Assembly (NCBI GenBank): GCA_013141015.1
Contig: JABFRT010000030.1
Span: 1 to 64,000, forward strand
Length of the DNA: 64,000 nt
Direction of reading: 5' to 3'
DNA from: Hyphomicrobium sp.
Lineage (GTDB): Bacteria > Pseudomonadota > Alphaproteobacteria > Rhizobiales > Hyphomicrobiaceae
Shown one piece after another: positions 37,956-47,032 of the stretch. The translations under genes and the position numbers were made by a program. The first letter of the stretch is position 1. Every line of letters begins with the position of its first letter. A model generated the notes under the pieces. The model did no database searches. It was given only the letters and a program-made list of their open reading frames with translations, and was not told where the DNA came from.

Positions 37956-38476
37956 TACTTTTTCTCAGCCTCGATGTTGAACCGGTTCTTCCACAGATAG
38001 CGGATGCCATGCAGCCATAACTCGTCGGTATTACCGCGAATTTCCGCCGACATGGTTTTTTTCATCTCGCCTGTTGCCGCGTCACGGGCAAACAACTGCA
38101 AGCTGATCAGCGCATCCGACAATTTGTCAACAAAGCCGGTGACGGCAAGCTCAGCGCCCGCCTTCTTGGCGATTTCAGCTTCGCAGCCGTCGCATTTATT
38201 AAAGGGCGAGGCCTTGTCGATGTCGGCGGCGAAGGCTGCCATATCGACCACGTCATACTTGCCCGACTTTTCCATCAACACTTTGAGTTCGTCAGCGACA
38301 AGGCGCATGCGGGCAATATCGTAGTCCTTGGGCTTGGCAAAATAGTCGCCTTCGATTTCCGCGTCGCGGATGTCGAATGGAAAGATCGCCACTTTTTGCG
38401 CCGCAACAGCCGGGTGGCTGACGGCGAGTGCGAGGACCATTACGATCAGGCGGCGAACAGTGGTCGAGGGCATCAA
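37955..38476 (-). CDS. Secreted DUF2380/DUF3280-like protein
   Basis: Signal peptide, 'KVAIFPFDIRDAEIEGDYFAKPKDYDIARMRLVADELKVLMEKSGKYDVVDM'. Confidence 0.6.
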   Translation of the reverse strand: MMPSTTVRRLIVMVLALAVSHPAVAAQKVAIFPFDIRDAEIEGDYFAKPKDYDIARMRLVADELKVLMEKSGKYDVVDMAAFAADIDKASPFNKCDGCEAEIAKKAGAELAVTGFVDKLSDALISLQLFARDAATGEMKKTMSAEIRGNTDELWLHGIRYLWKNRFNIEAEKK

Positions 38477-38773
38477 GGTCTCTGTTTCTCACATTAACGC
38501 GCCGTAACGTGTAACCGTCACTGGACTTTGGAAATAGCAATGATTGCAGATACGTGCGTCGCGCGCCCTGTAGATTTCAAGAGGGCCAACGCAGTCGCGT
38601 CCCATCGTGTGGTCACAAATCCGCGATTGCCCGGCCCCCGCCTTGACAAGCGCCGCCCCACCCCCCTTTTACAGTAACACAGTAACATTGGAAGTCTGGC
38701 CGGTGACCGCCGGGTGAAGCGGCCTCTCTTCCAGGCCCCGTTGGCTTTCAAGGTTTAGCAGGAGACGCGCTGC

Positions 38774-40081
38774 GTGACGGTTTCGTTCGGACAATACTTC
38801 CAAGGCGCTGCAACGGCCCGGCGATCCTTTCAGCGCGGCGCAATGCTGGCCGCGATTGTCATAAGTGCGGGCGCCCTCGCCCTACATCCAGCTGCAGCCC
38901 AAGATAAGCCCGCCGCACCGGATGCGTCCGCTGCCGCGCCCGCCGCCAAGGACGCGCTGACATACAGCATTCTTTACGTGCGCCAAACCCGCGAAAAGCC
39001 AGCGCCGCTCTCTCTGCTCGATCTGCCGTCCGCCGACGACGGGATCGCAGGCGCCAAGCTCGCCATTTCCGACAACAACACGACCGGCAAGTTTCTCAAC
39101 CAATCATTCAAACTCGACGTGATCGAAGGCGCTGATGCCGCTGACCTCAGCCGGCAGGCGCTGGAAAAGATCACCGCTGGCACCGGATACATTATTGCCG
39201 ACATGGAGCCCGACAGCCTGCTGAAGTTTTCTGATGCGCTGGCGGGTAAGCCGGCCCTGATTGCCAATGTCGGCAGCGCTGACGATAGCTTGCGCGAAGA
39301 AAACTGCCGCGCCAACGTGCTGCACGTCGCCCCGACGCGGACCATGCTGGCCGACGCGCTTGGCCAATACTTATCTTGGAAGCAGTGGCGAAACTGGTTC
39401 CTGGTGTCGGGCTCTCAGCCGGATGACAAGGCGTTTGCGGAAGCGCTGCGCCGTGCCGCAAAACGGTTTGGATCGAAGATCGTCGAAGAGCGCGAATTCA
39501 AATACCAGTCCGGCAGCCGCCGCTCAGACGGCGGGTTTGAACAGATCCAGCAACAAATTCCGCAATTCACACAGAACGCCAAAGACCACGATGTGGTGGT
39601 TGTGGCTGATGAAAGCGGGCAGTTTGGTGACTACATGCCATATCGCACGTGGACGGCGCGCCCCGTTGCCGGCACGTCAGGCCTGACCGCCACAAGCTGG
39701 CATCCAGCGCTCGAGCTTTGGGGTGGCACCCAATTCCAGAACCGCTTCCGCCGCCTGACCAACCGCCTGATGACGCCTCTCGACTATGACGCATGGCTGG
39801 CTGTGCGCGTGATCGGTGAAGCCGCCTCGCGCAAGCAAACCACAGATTTCAAAACTTTGAGCGCCTTCATCCATGCCCCGGAGTTCGAGGTTGCAGCCTT
39901 CAAAGGCGTCAAGACCACGTTCCGCAACTGGAATGGCCAATTGCGCCAGCCGCTGATTGTGACCACACCGAAACTGCTGGTCAGTATCTCGCCCCAGCCC
40001 GGGTTCCTGCATCAGTTCACCGAACTCGACACGCTCGGCATCGATAAACCCGAAACCAAATGCAAAGCGTATGCGCAATAG
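38774..40081 (+). CDS. ABC substrate-binding protein, PQQ-dependent alcohol dehydrogenase system (TIGR03863-like; LutA-like)
   Basis: 'LTYSILYVRQTREKPAPLSLLDLPSADDGIAGAKLAISDNNTTGKFLNQSF', 'YRTWTARPVAGTSGLTATSWHPALELWGGTQFQNRF'; start of the ABC cluster. Confidence 0.82.
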   Translation: MTVSFGQYFQGAATARRSFQRGAMLAAIVISAGALALHPAAAQDKPAAPDASAAAPAAKDALTYSILYVRQTREKPAPLSLLDLPSADDGIAGAKLAISDNNTTGKFLNQSFKLDVIEGADAADLSRQALEKITAGTGYIIADMEPDSLLKFSDALAGKPALIANVGSADDSLREENCRANVLHVAPTRTMLADALGQYLSWKQWRNWFLVSGSQPDDKAFAEALRRAAKRFGSKIVEEREFKYQSGSRRSDGGFEQIQQQIPQFTQNAKDHDVVVVADESGQFGDYMPYRTWTARPVAGTSGLTATSWHPALELWGGTQFQNRFRRLTNRLMTPLDYDAWLAVRVIGEAASRKQTTDFKTLSAFIHAPEFEVAAFKGVKTTFRNWNGQLRQPLIVTTPKLLVSISPQPGFLHQFTELDTLGIDKPETKCKAYAQ

Positions 40082-40126
40082 GCAAACAGCCGTCGCACAC
40101 TGCGGCCAGCCCGCCAGCGAATTCCA

Positions 40127-41131
40127 ATGATCCGAATGGAGAAGCGAATGTTCCGATCGAATTTGATGCTCAGCGCCACGCTCGCGGCGTTGACACTTGG
40201 TTTCACAGCCGTCCCCGCATCGGCGTACACGGCCTACATCACCAACGAAAAAGACAACTCCCTGACGGTCATTGACACCGAAAAACTGGAAGTCACCAAG
40301 ACCATTAAAATCGGCCAGCGCCCCCGCGGCGTGGTGCTGTCAAAGGACGGCAAGCTGGTCATCATCTGCACCAGCGATGACAATATCATCCAGGTTTATG
40401 ACGCAAAAACGCTTGAGTTCGTCAAAACGCTGCCCTCGGGTCCCGATCCTGAATTGCTGGTCCTGCACCCCGACGGCAAGACGCTGTACGTCGCCAACGA
40501 AGACGACAACCTCGTCACCGTAGTCGATATCGAACAGGGCAAGGTCGTGTCCGACATCCCGGTCGGCGTTGAACCTGAAGGCATGGGCATGAGCCCGGAC
40601 GGCAAAGTGCTGGTCAACACGTCGGAAACGACCAACATGGCGCACTTCATCGATACCGCCAGCCACAAGACCTTCGACAACATCCTCGTCGACAGCCGTC
40701 CGCGCGTGGCGATTTTCAATGCCGACGGCACGCAGCTCTGGGTGTCGTCTGAAATCGGTGGAACCGTCGCCGTCTTTAATCCGGCCGACCGCAAGCTGAT
40801 CGGCAAAATCAACTTCGAGATTCAAGGCATCGCCAAGGAAGCGATCCAGCCGGTTGGCGTGCGCATCACCAAGGACGGCAAGAAAGCTTTCGTCGCGCTT
40901 GGCCCGGCAAACCGCGTGGCGATCATCGACACAGCGACCTTGAAGGTCGAGAAGTATGTGCTCGTCGGCCAGCGCGTCTGGCAGATGTATCTGACGCCGG
41001 ATGACAAGCTGCTGCTGACAACCAACGGCGCATCCAATGACGTCAGCGTGATCGACGTGGCCGCTCAGAAGGCCGTCAAATCGATCAAGACCGGGCGCTA
41101 TCCGTGGGGCGTCGTGATCTCCAAGGACTAG
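40127..41131 (+). CDS. PQQ-dependent catabolism-associated beta-propeller (YVTN) protein (TIGR03866-like; LutD-like)
   Basis: Repeated 'YITNEKDNSLTVIDTEKLEVTKTIKIGQRPRGVVLSKDGK'-type blades. Confidence 0.88.
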   Translation: MIRMEKRMFRSNLMLSATLAALTLGFTAVPASAYTAYITNEKDNSLTVIDTEKLEVTKTIKIGQRPRGVVLSKDGKLVIICTSDDNIIQVYDAKTLEFVKTLPSGPDPELLVLHPDGKTLYVANEDDNLVTVVDIEQGKVVSDIPVGVEPEGMGMSPDGKVLVNTSETTNMAHFIDTASHKTFDNILVDSRPRVAIFNADGTQLWVSSEIGGTVAVFNPADRKLIGKINFEIQGIAKEAIQPVGVRITKDGKKAFVALGPANRVAIIDTATLKVEKYVLVGQRVWQMYLTPDDKLLLTTNGASNDVSVIDVAAQKAVKSIKTGRYPWGVVISKD

Positions 41132-41214
41132 ACGGCCTTTGCATGGGTGCGCGATCACGCGGCAACACCTGAAGACAGTAACACCACGGCGTTCAAGGAA
41201 AAGCAGAGCCCTCG

Positions 41215-42006
41215 ATGACCCTTCAAGAGACGATACAGCCGGGCGGTGCCGACAGCATGATCCCTTCCCTGGTGGTCAGCGGCGTCAGTCATGCGTTCGG
41301 CGACAAACGCGTGCTCGACAATGTCTCGCTGACCGTGCCGCAAGGCGCGTTCGTGGTGCTGCTCGGCTTGAATGGCGCCGGTAAATCGACGCTGTTTTCC
41401 TTGATCACCCGGCTGTACGACAACGTCTCCGGGCAGATTGCGATCCGCGGCTTTGATGTGCGGCGCAAGCCATCGCAAGCCCTGCAGAAGCTGGGTGTGG
41501 TCTTTCAAAGCCGCACGCTCGATAGCGATTTGACGCTGTTGCAAAACCTCAAATATCACGCAGCGCTGCACGGCTATCACGGTGGCGACGCGGCCACCCG
41601 CGCAGCCCAGGCTCTTGAGGTCGTCGGCCTTGCTGAGCGTTCAGGCGAGAAGGTGCGTGCATTGTCTGGCGGTCAGGCGCGCCGCGTTGAAATCGCGCGA
41701 TCTCTGATGCACCGGCCCGATCTGTTGTTGCTTGACGAGGCAACCGTCGGTCTCGATATCGGTTCGCGTGAGAGTGTCGTAAAAATTGTCCGCGATCTCG
41801 TCGCCAGCCAGGGGCTCGGCGTGTTGTGGGCCACACATCTGATGGATGAAGTCCGCCCAGGCGATCATGTGGTTGTGCTGCACAAGGGCCGCGTGATGTT
41901 TAAAGGCGGCGTGCCGGACTTCATGAAAACAACTGGCAAAGACAGCGTCAGCGAAGCCTTCCGCGCCATTACCGGCAGTGCCGCCGCTCTTGAGGAGGCC
42001 GCGTAA
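41215..42006 (+). CDS. ABC transporter ATP-binding protein (TIGR03864-like; LutE-like)
   Basis: 'LLGLNGAGKSTLFSLITRLYD', 'LSGGQARRVEIARSLMHRPDLLLLDEATVGLD'. Confidence 0.9.
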   Translation: MTLQETIQPGGADSMIPSLVVSGVSHAFGDKRVLDNVSLTVPQGAFVVLLGLNGAGKSTLFSLITRLYDNVSGQIAIRGFDVRRKPSQALQKLGVVFQSRTLDSDLTLLQNLKYHAALHGYHGGDAATRAAQALEVVGLAERSGEKVRALSGGQARRVEIARSLMHRPDLLLLDEATVGLDIGSRESVVKIVRDLVASQGLGVLWATHLMDEVRPGDHVVVLHKGRVMFKGGVPDFMKTTGKDSVSEAFRAITGSAAALEEAA

Positions 42007-43019
42007 TGGCAACAAGCACAACACTCGATCCGGCGATTGGCCCAGGCACAGAGACGATGGCCGAAGCCGCGGCGCGGCGCATCGGCATCAGCGGCTACCT
42101 CGCCTGCTTCAAGGGCATCGTCTGGCGCGAAGTCCTGCGCTATCTGCATCAGCGCGAACGGTTCTTCTCCGCCCTCGTGCGGCCGCTGATCTGGCTTTTC
42201 ATATTTGCCGCCGGGTTCCGCCAGACGCTCGGTGTTTCGATCATTCCGCCGTATGAATCGTACGTGCTCTATGAAGAGTTCATCGCGCCGGGACTGATCG
42301 GCATGATCCTGCTGTTCAATGCCATGCAGTCGTCGCTGTCGATGGTCTATGACCGCGAGACCGGCGCCATGCGCACGCTGCTGGTCAGCCCGTTCCCGCG
42401 CTCGTTCCTGCTGCTGTCCAAACTCTTGGGCGGCGTCTCGGTCGCGTTGCTGCAGGTCTATGCATTCCTGTTCGTCGCCTGGTTCTGGGAAATTCAGCCC
42501 CCCAAAATCACGGAAATTAAATTGTTCACGATGTACGAAACCCCCGTCTGGCTCGGCGACGTGTTTGGCAGCGTCAAAGAACCGGTCGTCACGTCGTTGA
42601 TCGGGTTGCCAACATTCCTGCAGGCCTACGCCGGTTACATCACGGTTATACCGGCCCTGCTGCTGGCTGGGCTGATGCTCGGCTCGCTGGCGCTGTTCAT
42701 GTCGTCGGTCATCAAGCAGCTTGAGAACTTTGCCGGCGTCATGAACTTCGTGATCTTCCCGATGTTTTTCGCGTCATCCGCGCTCTATCCGCTCTGGCGT
42801 ATCCGCGAAGCGAGCCCATTGCTTTATGAAATCTGCCGCTTTAACCCGTTCACATATTGCGTCGAGTTAATCCGCTTTGCATTGCACGGGCAGATCGACA
42901 CCGTATCACTTGGCGTAGTAATAGCCTGTACCGCCGGATTCCTGGCGGCGGCCGTCTATGCTTACAATCCGTCGAAGGGCTTGATCGCACGCCGCGGCGG
43001 TCCCGGCGGATCAGCTTGA
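42006..43019 (+). CDS. ABC-2 type transporter permease (TIGR03861-like; LutF-like)
   Basis: 'VWREVLRYLHQRERFFSALVRPLIWLFIFAAGFRQTLGVSIIPPYESYVLYEEFIAPGLIGMILLFNAMQSSLSMVYDRE'. Confidence 0.9.
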   Translation: MATSTTLDPAIGPGTETMAEAAARRIGISGYLACFKGIVWREVLRYLHQRERFFSALVRPLIWLFIFAAGFRQTLGVSIIPPYESYVLYEEFIAPGLIGMILLFNAMQSSLSMVYDRETGAMRTLLVSPFPRSFLLLSKLLGGVSVALLQVYAFLFVAWFWEIQPPKITEIKLFTMYETPVWLGDVFGSVKEPVVTSLIGLPTFLQAYAGYITVIPALLLAGLMLGSLALFMSSVIKQLENFAGVMNFVIFPMFFASSALYPLWRIREASPLLYEICRFNPFTYCVELIRFALHGQIDTVSLGVVIACTAGFLAAAVYAYNPSKGLIARRGGPGGSA

Positions 43020-43029
43020 GGAAGCGACT

Positions 43030-43740
43030 ATGTTCGACGTGCGCAAAGTGTTTGACGGTCGCAAGCTCCATTTGGCCATCGCCATGGGCGCCGCCTTGGC
43101 ATCTGGATGGTCCAGCATCGCTTTAGCCAAAGATGAATCGACGCCCGATTGGCCGTGCGTCTGGCGCAAAGTGATCGAGATTGACGCTGCTGCCATCTGG
43201 GACGGACCATCGCTTGACGGCGCTAAGGACTGGATGAAAGACGACGCGGTGCGCAAACTGTCGGCCTACCTGATCTCGCGCCGCTTGAAACCGGAAGAGG
43301 TCGAAGCCGCAATCGCAAAATTTGCCGAGGGCGTGCCGGAGGCAACGCGCGACGCCAAGTTGACAGAACTGTTTACCGCTTCACTGTCGCGCACCAACGA
43401 CGAGCGCAAAATTGTGATGAGCGGTATCGAACGGTTTCACAAGCGGCAGCTTGCCCGCGCCAAGGAAATCGAAGCTGCCGGTATTGATTTGAAGGACGCC
43501 GACGCCATTCAGCCCGCTCCCGAAGGCCAAGGCACGACCGGGCCGGCCGGCAAAATCGAAGACGTGCAGGCTGCTGCTGCAGCGGCCGCCAAGGATGACC
43601 CGGAAGAAAAGATGAAGTGGGAAGTCCGCGTTTTCCAAGAGCGCCAGCAGAACATTCCGATTGCCTGTGAGATTCCGCAGTTGATGGATGAGCGGGCGGG
43701 CGTTATCGCGCGGGCCATCCGGGCCTTGATGAAGAGCTGA
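43030..43740 (+). CDS. Secreted protein of unknown function, last gene of the ABC cluster
   Basis: Signal-like N-terminus, 'DWPCVWRKVIEIDAAAIWDGPSLDGAKDWMKDD'; co-directional, 10 nt after the permease. Confidence 0.75.
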   Translation: MFDVRKVFDGRKLHLAIAMGAALASGWSSIALAKDESTPDWPCVWRKVIEIDAAAIWDGPSLDGAKDWMKDDAVRKLSAYLISRRLKPEEVEAAIAKFAEGVPEATRDAKLTELFTASLSRTNDERKIVMSGIERFHKRQLARAKEIEAAGIDLKDADAIQPAPEGQGTTGPAGKIEDVQAAAAAAAKDDPEEKMKWEVRVFQERQQNIPIACEIPQLMDERAGVIARAIRALMKS

Positions 43741-43760
43741 CACTTACTCCAAACAGATTG

Positions 43761-43930
43761 CCCGCGTTCCCGGACGCAGGCGTGGAGCGAAAGCTGAACA
43801 CCAAAGATCCGGGATCTTTCGCGTTCGCGTTTTTTGTCAATTGCCGCGACCGCTAAAGATCCCGGATAGCTGCGGAAGCGGGATCGAAATTTTACCGCTC
43901 CATCTGGGCCGCGGCTTCCGGGAATGCGGG
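43761..43930. repeat. 170-bp element with 13-bp terminal inverted repeats (12/13)
   Basis: CCCGCGTTCCCGG ... CCGGGAATGCGGG, with nested AAAGATCCGGGATCTTT. Confidence 0.8.
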
Positions 43931-43990
43931 TGGGTGTTGTTCCGGATTCCACCTCGCTCCGGCAACCGCACAAATCCTCAACGCAAAGGC

Positions 43991-44620
43991 CTACGGCTCG
44001 GGCTTTATCTCAGCCACCGGCTGGCCAATTTCCTGCCAGGCGTCTGTGCCTTCGGAGAACCACAGCACGTTGGCATAGCCGTAAGTCAGCGCGCGCTTGG
44101 CGGCGTTCCAACTCATCCAGCAATTGCGCAAGCAAAAGAACACCAGCGGTTTTGATTTGTCGCCGCCGCTGAGGCGTTCGAGATTGCTTTTAAAGTATGA
44201 TTCCGCTTCCGCCGACAGCACGCCATAACCGGTGTTCGCCAGCCACTTGGCGTTCTCAATCGAGAAGTGCTGCGGCTCGCGCCAGACGGTGCTGGCCGGA
44301 AGGTTCGGCGGTTTTGGCGCATGCGGATAAACATCGATGAACACAGCCGAGCCCGCTGACCATAGCTTGGAGGCATCGTCCGCTGAGAGCACCTTGGCAC
44401 CCCTCAGCGTCGCCGGTACGGGCTTGCGATAGTCGTCGGTCCGGTACGTTTCAGGCTCGGTGACAGTTTCCGCTTTCTGCCCCGGATCAACGGCTTCCGC
44501 CGCGACTGGTGCTGTTGTGGCGAGCAGCGGGATAATCACGGCGCAAGCGATGCCCAGCGCACACAAATCGAACAGCCGGCGGCGCAGACGCCAAGCATCG
44601 TCCATCGCTGCAAAACCCAT
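43991..44620 (-). CDS. PQQ-dependent catabolism-associated CxxCW-motif protein (rhodanese-like)
   Basis: 'KPLVFFCLRNCWMSWNAAKRALTYGYANVLWFSEGTDAWQEIG' contains CLRNCW. Confidence 0.9.
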   Translation of the reverse strand: MGFAAMDDAWRLRRRLFDLCALGIACAVIIPLLATTAPVAAEAVDPGQKAETVTEPETYRTDDYRKPVPATLRGAKVLSADDASKLWSAGSAVFIDVYPHAPKPPNLPASTVWREPQHFSIENAKWLANTGYGVLSAEAESYFKSNLERLSGGDKSKPLVFFCLRNCWMSWNAAKRALTYGYANVLWFSEGTDAWQEIGQPVAEIKPEP

Positions 44621-45516
44621 CAGCGCGCCGCCGCGGCTGGTGCCATTGGCGCGCCACCAGTAGCGGCTGCAGCTTGGCGCGGCTCCTTGATCAGATCGAC
44701 CGATAGATCGTCTTCGACCATCACCGGTACGCCGTAGTCGAGCAGCACCTTGTCGATGTCGCCGCGGCGGCGGGCGATGATTTCGTTGAGCTGGCGCTTC
44801 CAGGCGTCATCACCGTTGCGCACGCCCATGGTGATGCGGAACGCAATCTTGTTCTTCGCCGCTTCTTTCAGCAACGGCACAACCACAAGATCCGGGCTGG
44901 TCTGCTTGGCCCAGTATGCGGCGATCGGACCCCAGTTCACGCCAAAGTCAATTTCACCGGACAGTATGTCCTTCATCATATCGGCGGCCGGGTTGTCGAA
45001 ACGCCGGTCGGTCATCATCCGATAGCCTTTGACCTGGCTCATCAGTCCGTATTTGGCGGCCAGCGTTCCGCCCGCCGAGCCCTGCACGACGCCAGCCTTC
45101 TTGCCCTGCAACTTGGGATCGCCCAGCGTTTCGACGCCGTCAAACCCTGCGCCCTTTTTGTAGATCAGCACTGACGTCGAGCGGTAAATCGAATTGGTGT
45201 TGAGCACCATGTCATCGCCCTGTCCCCAGCCGATCACCAGATCGCACTTTTTGGCGAATAACGTCATGCGGATAAATCCGGTGGCTTTGGGGAACCACGT
45301 GTAGACGACTGGCACTTTCAAATCGTCGCCGATGATGTCAGCGATCTTGTTCTCAAAGCCCTCGCGCTTTTCATTCGAGAACGGCAAATCGGCCGGATCC
45401 GAGCACACGCGCAACTGCTTGCGATTAACGAGATCGGCCTTCGGTGCGTCGGCAGCGGAAGCCGCGAAATTGAGGCCGGCGAGCGCGACCAGAGCACTGA
45501 CAAGAACTTTCTTCAT
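44620..45516 (-). CDS. xoxJ: Quinoprotein dehydrogenase-associated periplasmic binding protein (XoxJ-like)
   Basis: 'LRVCSDPADLPFSNEKREGFENKIADIIGDDLKVPVVYTWFPKATGFIRMTLFAKKCDLVIGW'. Confidence 0.9.
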   Translation of the reverse strand: MKKVLVSALVALAGLNFAASAADAPKADLVNRKQLRVCSDPADLPFSNEKREGFENKIADIIGDDLKVPVVYTWFPKATGFIRMTLFAKKCDLVIGWGQGDDMVLNTNSIYRSTSVLIYKKGAGFDGVETLGDPKLQGKKAGVVQGSAGGTLAAKYGLMSQVKGYRMMTDRRFDNPAADMMKDILSGEIDFGVNWGPIAAYWAKQTSPDLVVVPLLKEAAKNKIAFRITMGVRNGDDAWKRQLNEIIARRRGDIDKVLLDYGVPVMVEDDLSVDLIKEPRQAAAATGGAPMAPAAAAR

Positions 45517-45728
45517 TGCGGTTCGGCGCCTTCCAGATTGAGAATGTTGTGGCTGATAGAGCAGCACAGGACTTGGGACCTACTACGGCTGCGGCGCCTA
45601 TTCGACCACTTTTTCCTGAGCTTCCGGGAAAATTTCCGTGATCGTTATGCGGGCTCGCGTGAGCATTGATGCGCTGCGGGCCAAGTTGTGACGCAGAGTT
45701 AATGTTGCGCCCTGCTGCTGGCAGCGAA

Positions 45729-45759
45729 ACGGGAGCAGAGGCCTTGCCCCTGCTCCCGT
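45729..45759 (-). terminator. Hairpin downstream of the lipoprotein cytochrome gene
   Basis: ACGGGAGCAG-AGGCCTTGCCC-CTGCTCCCGT; no long T tract. Confidence 0.55.
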
Positions 45760-45812
45760 GATCGATGTCGTCAGCGGCCGCTCATCCAAGCGTGCCACAT
45801 GCAGCGTACCGT

Positions 45813-46859
45813 CTAGCCGGTGCAGTCGGCGGCGGCCTTCTTCGCTTCCGGCGAGATGTCTTCGCGGCCATTCGGACGCCCAGCCGGCATGCCGGTCTTG
45901 GGGTCAACCATATTATTCGAACGGGCCTTAATGTAGGTGTAGATGTCGTCGAGGTAGCACATGATGTTGCGGTCTTCGCCGAAGGCCGGCATCACGTAGG
46001 TGGTCCCTGCGCGGTTCACTGTGCGGCCGCCGACAACTGTGCCGAAGAATGTTTCATAATCCATCGTCTTCAAGGATTCACCGAGGCCCGGCGCAAAGGA
46101 TGAGCCGAGCGCGTTGGGGCCGTGGCAGACGTGACAAGCATCGTGATAGCGGCGGAAGCCCTGCCATGTGGCCCAATCCACTTTGTAGTCCTTGGTCACG
46201 GCTGGCGTGGGCTTGCCGTCCTTGTCGCGATAGCGGCCATCTTTGAATGCTAAGCCCTGGGTCGTGGCCTGGGCTTGAACTTCTGCGTTGTCGCCAGTGG
46301 CGGCAGGCGCGGCAGCCGGCGCTGCCGCTGGTGCCGGTGTTGCTACCGGAGCGGCAGGTGCCGCTGGAGCGGCCGGTGCTGCAGGTGCTGCAGCGATGGC
46401 ATCCTTCACCGCTTCTTTCGCAGCTTCAACTTTTGGAGCAACAGCGTCCTTCACTTCAGCCGCCTTGTCAGCGACCACCGCAACGGCGTCCTTGGCTGCT
46501 TCCTTTGCCGCTTCGACCTTCGGCGCCGCCGCGTCCTTCGCAGCTTCGAGCTTAGCCACGACCACGTCTTTAGCGTCCGATGCCTTGTCGGCAACATTCG
46601 CGGCTGCATCCTTTACAGCTTCCTTGGCGGCTTCGACCTTAGGCGCCGCGGCCTCTTTCACAGCCGCAACTTTATCCGCGACTTTTCCAGCAACGTCTGC
46701 GGCCTTATCCTTCGCCGCGTCAACCACCGCAGCGGCCTTTTCGCTCGCCGTTGGCGCTGCCGGCGCTTTGTTCGCCGTCTTATCTTCGTTGCACGCACCA
46801 ACGCCCAGCGCCGCGCCTACAGCGAGAACCGCTGCCAATACTTTCAGATCTGCACTCAC
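45813..46859 (-). CDS. XoxG-like cytochrome c fused to an N-terminal lipoprotein signal and Ala/Lys-rich repeat stalk
   Basis: GTG start (AGGAG upstream); lipobox VGAC-N; three 'APKVEAAKEA[VA]KDA' units, then (PAA)n; C-terminal cytochrome with CHVCH, near-identical to 47033-47608. Confidence 0.88.
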   Translation of the reverse strand: MSADLKVLAAVLAVGAALGVGACNEDKTANKAPAAPTASEKAAAVVDAAKDKAADVAGKVADKVAAVKEAAAPKVEAAKEAVKDAAANVADKASDAKDVVVAKLEAAKDAAAPKVEAAKEAAKDAVAVVADKAAEVKDAVAPKVEAAKEAVKDAIAAAPAAPAAPAAPAAPVATPAPAAAPAAAPAATGDNAEVQAQATTQGLAFKDGRYRDKDGKPTPAVTKDYKVDWATWQGFRRYHDACHVCHGPNALGSSFAPGLGESLKTMDYETFFGTVVGGRTVNRAGTTYVMPAFGEDRNIMCYLDDIYTYIKARSNNMVDPKTGMPAGRPNGREDISPEAKKAAADCTG

Positions 46860-46969
46860 GACCGCTCCTGTTGATGTCGATGCCGGCCCCACAGCCATAT
46901 TAGCCTATATAGAACCAAGCTTTGGAATTGACACGGATATTTGGCGTAATCGATGCAGATTTTGCGCCA

Positions 46970-47006
46970 AAAAAAAATGGACCGCGAAATTCTCCGCAGT
47001 CCATCT
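46970..47006 (-). terminator. Intrinsic terminator downstream of xoxG
   Basis: Minus strand GATGGACTGCGGAGAATTTCGCGGTCCATTTTTTTTT. Confidence 0.85.
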
Positions 47007-47032
47007 TTAACGCGTTCCGGCACCAATTGGAC

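Noticed and set aside
46288-47010. 240-aa Ala-rich plus-strand ORF (AAGAAAGAGVATGAAG...)
   Set aside because: Exact antisense of the Ala/Lys stalk of the lipoprotein cytochrome; low-complexity mirror.
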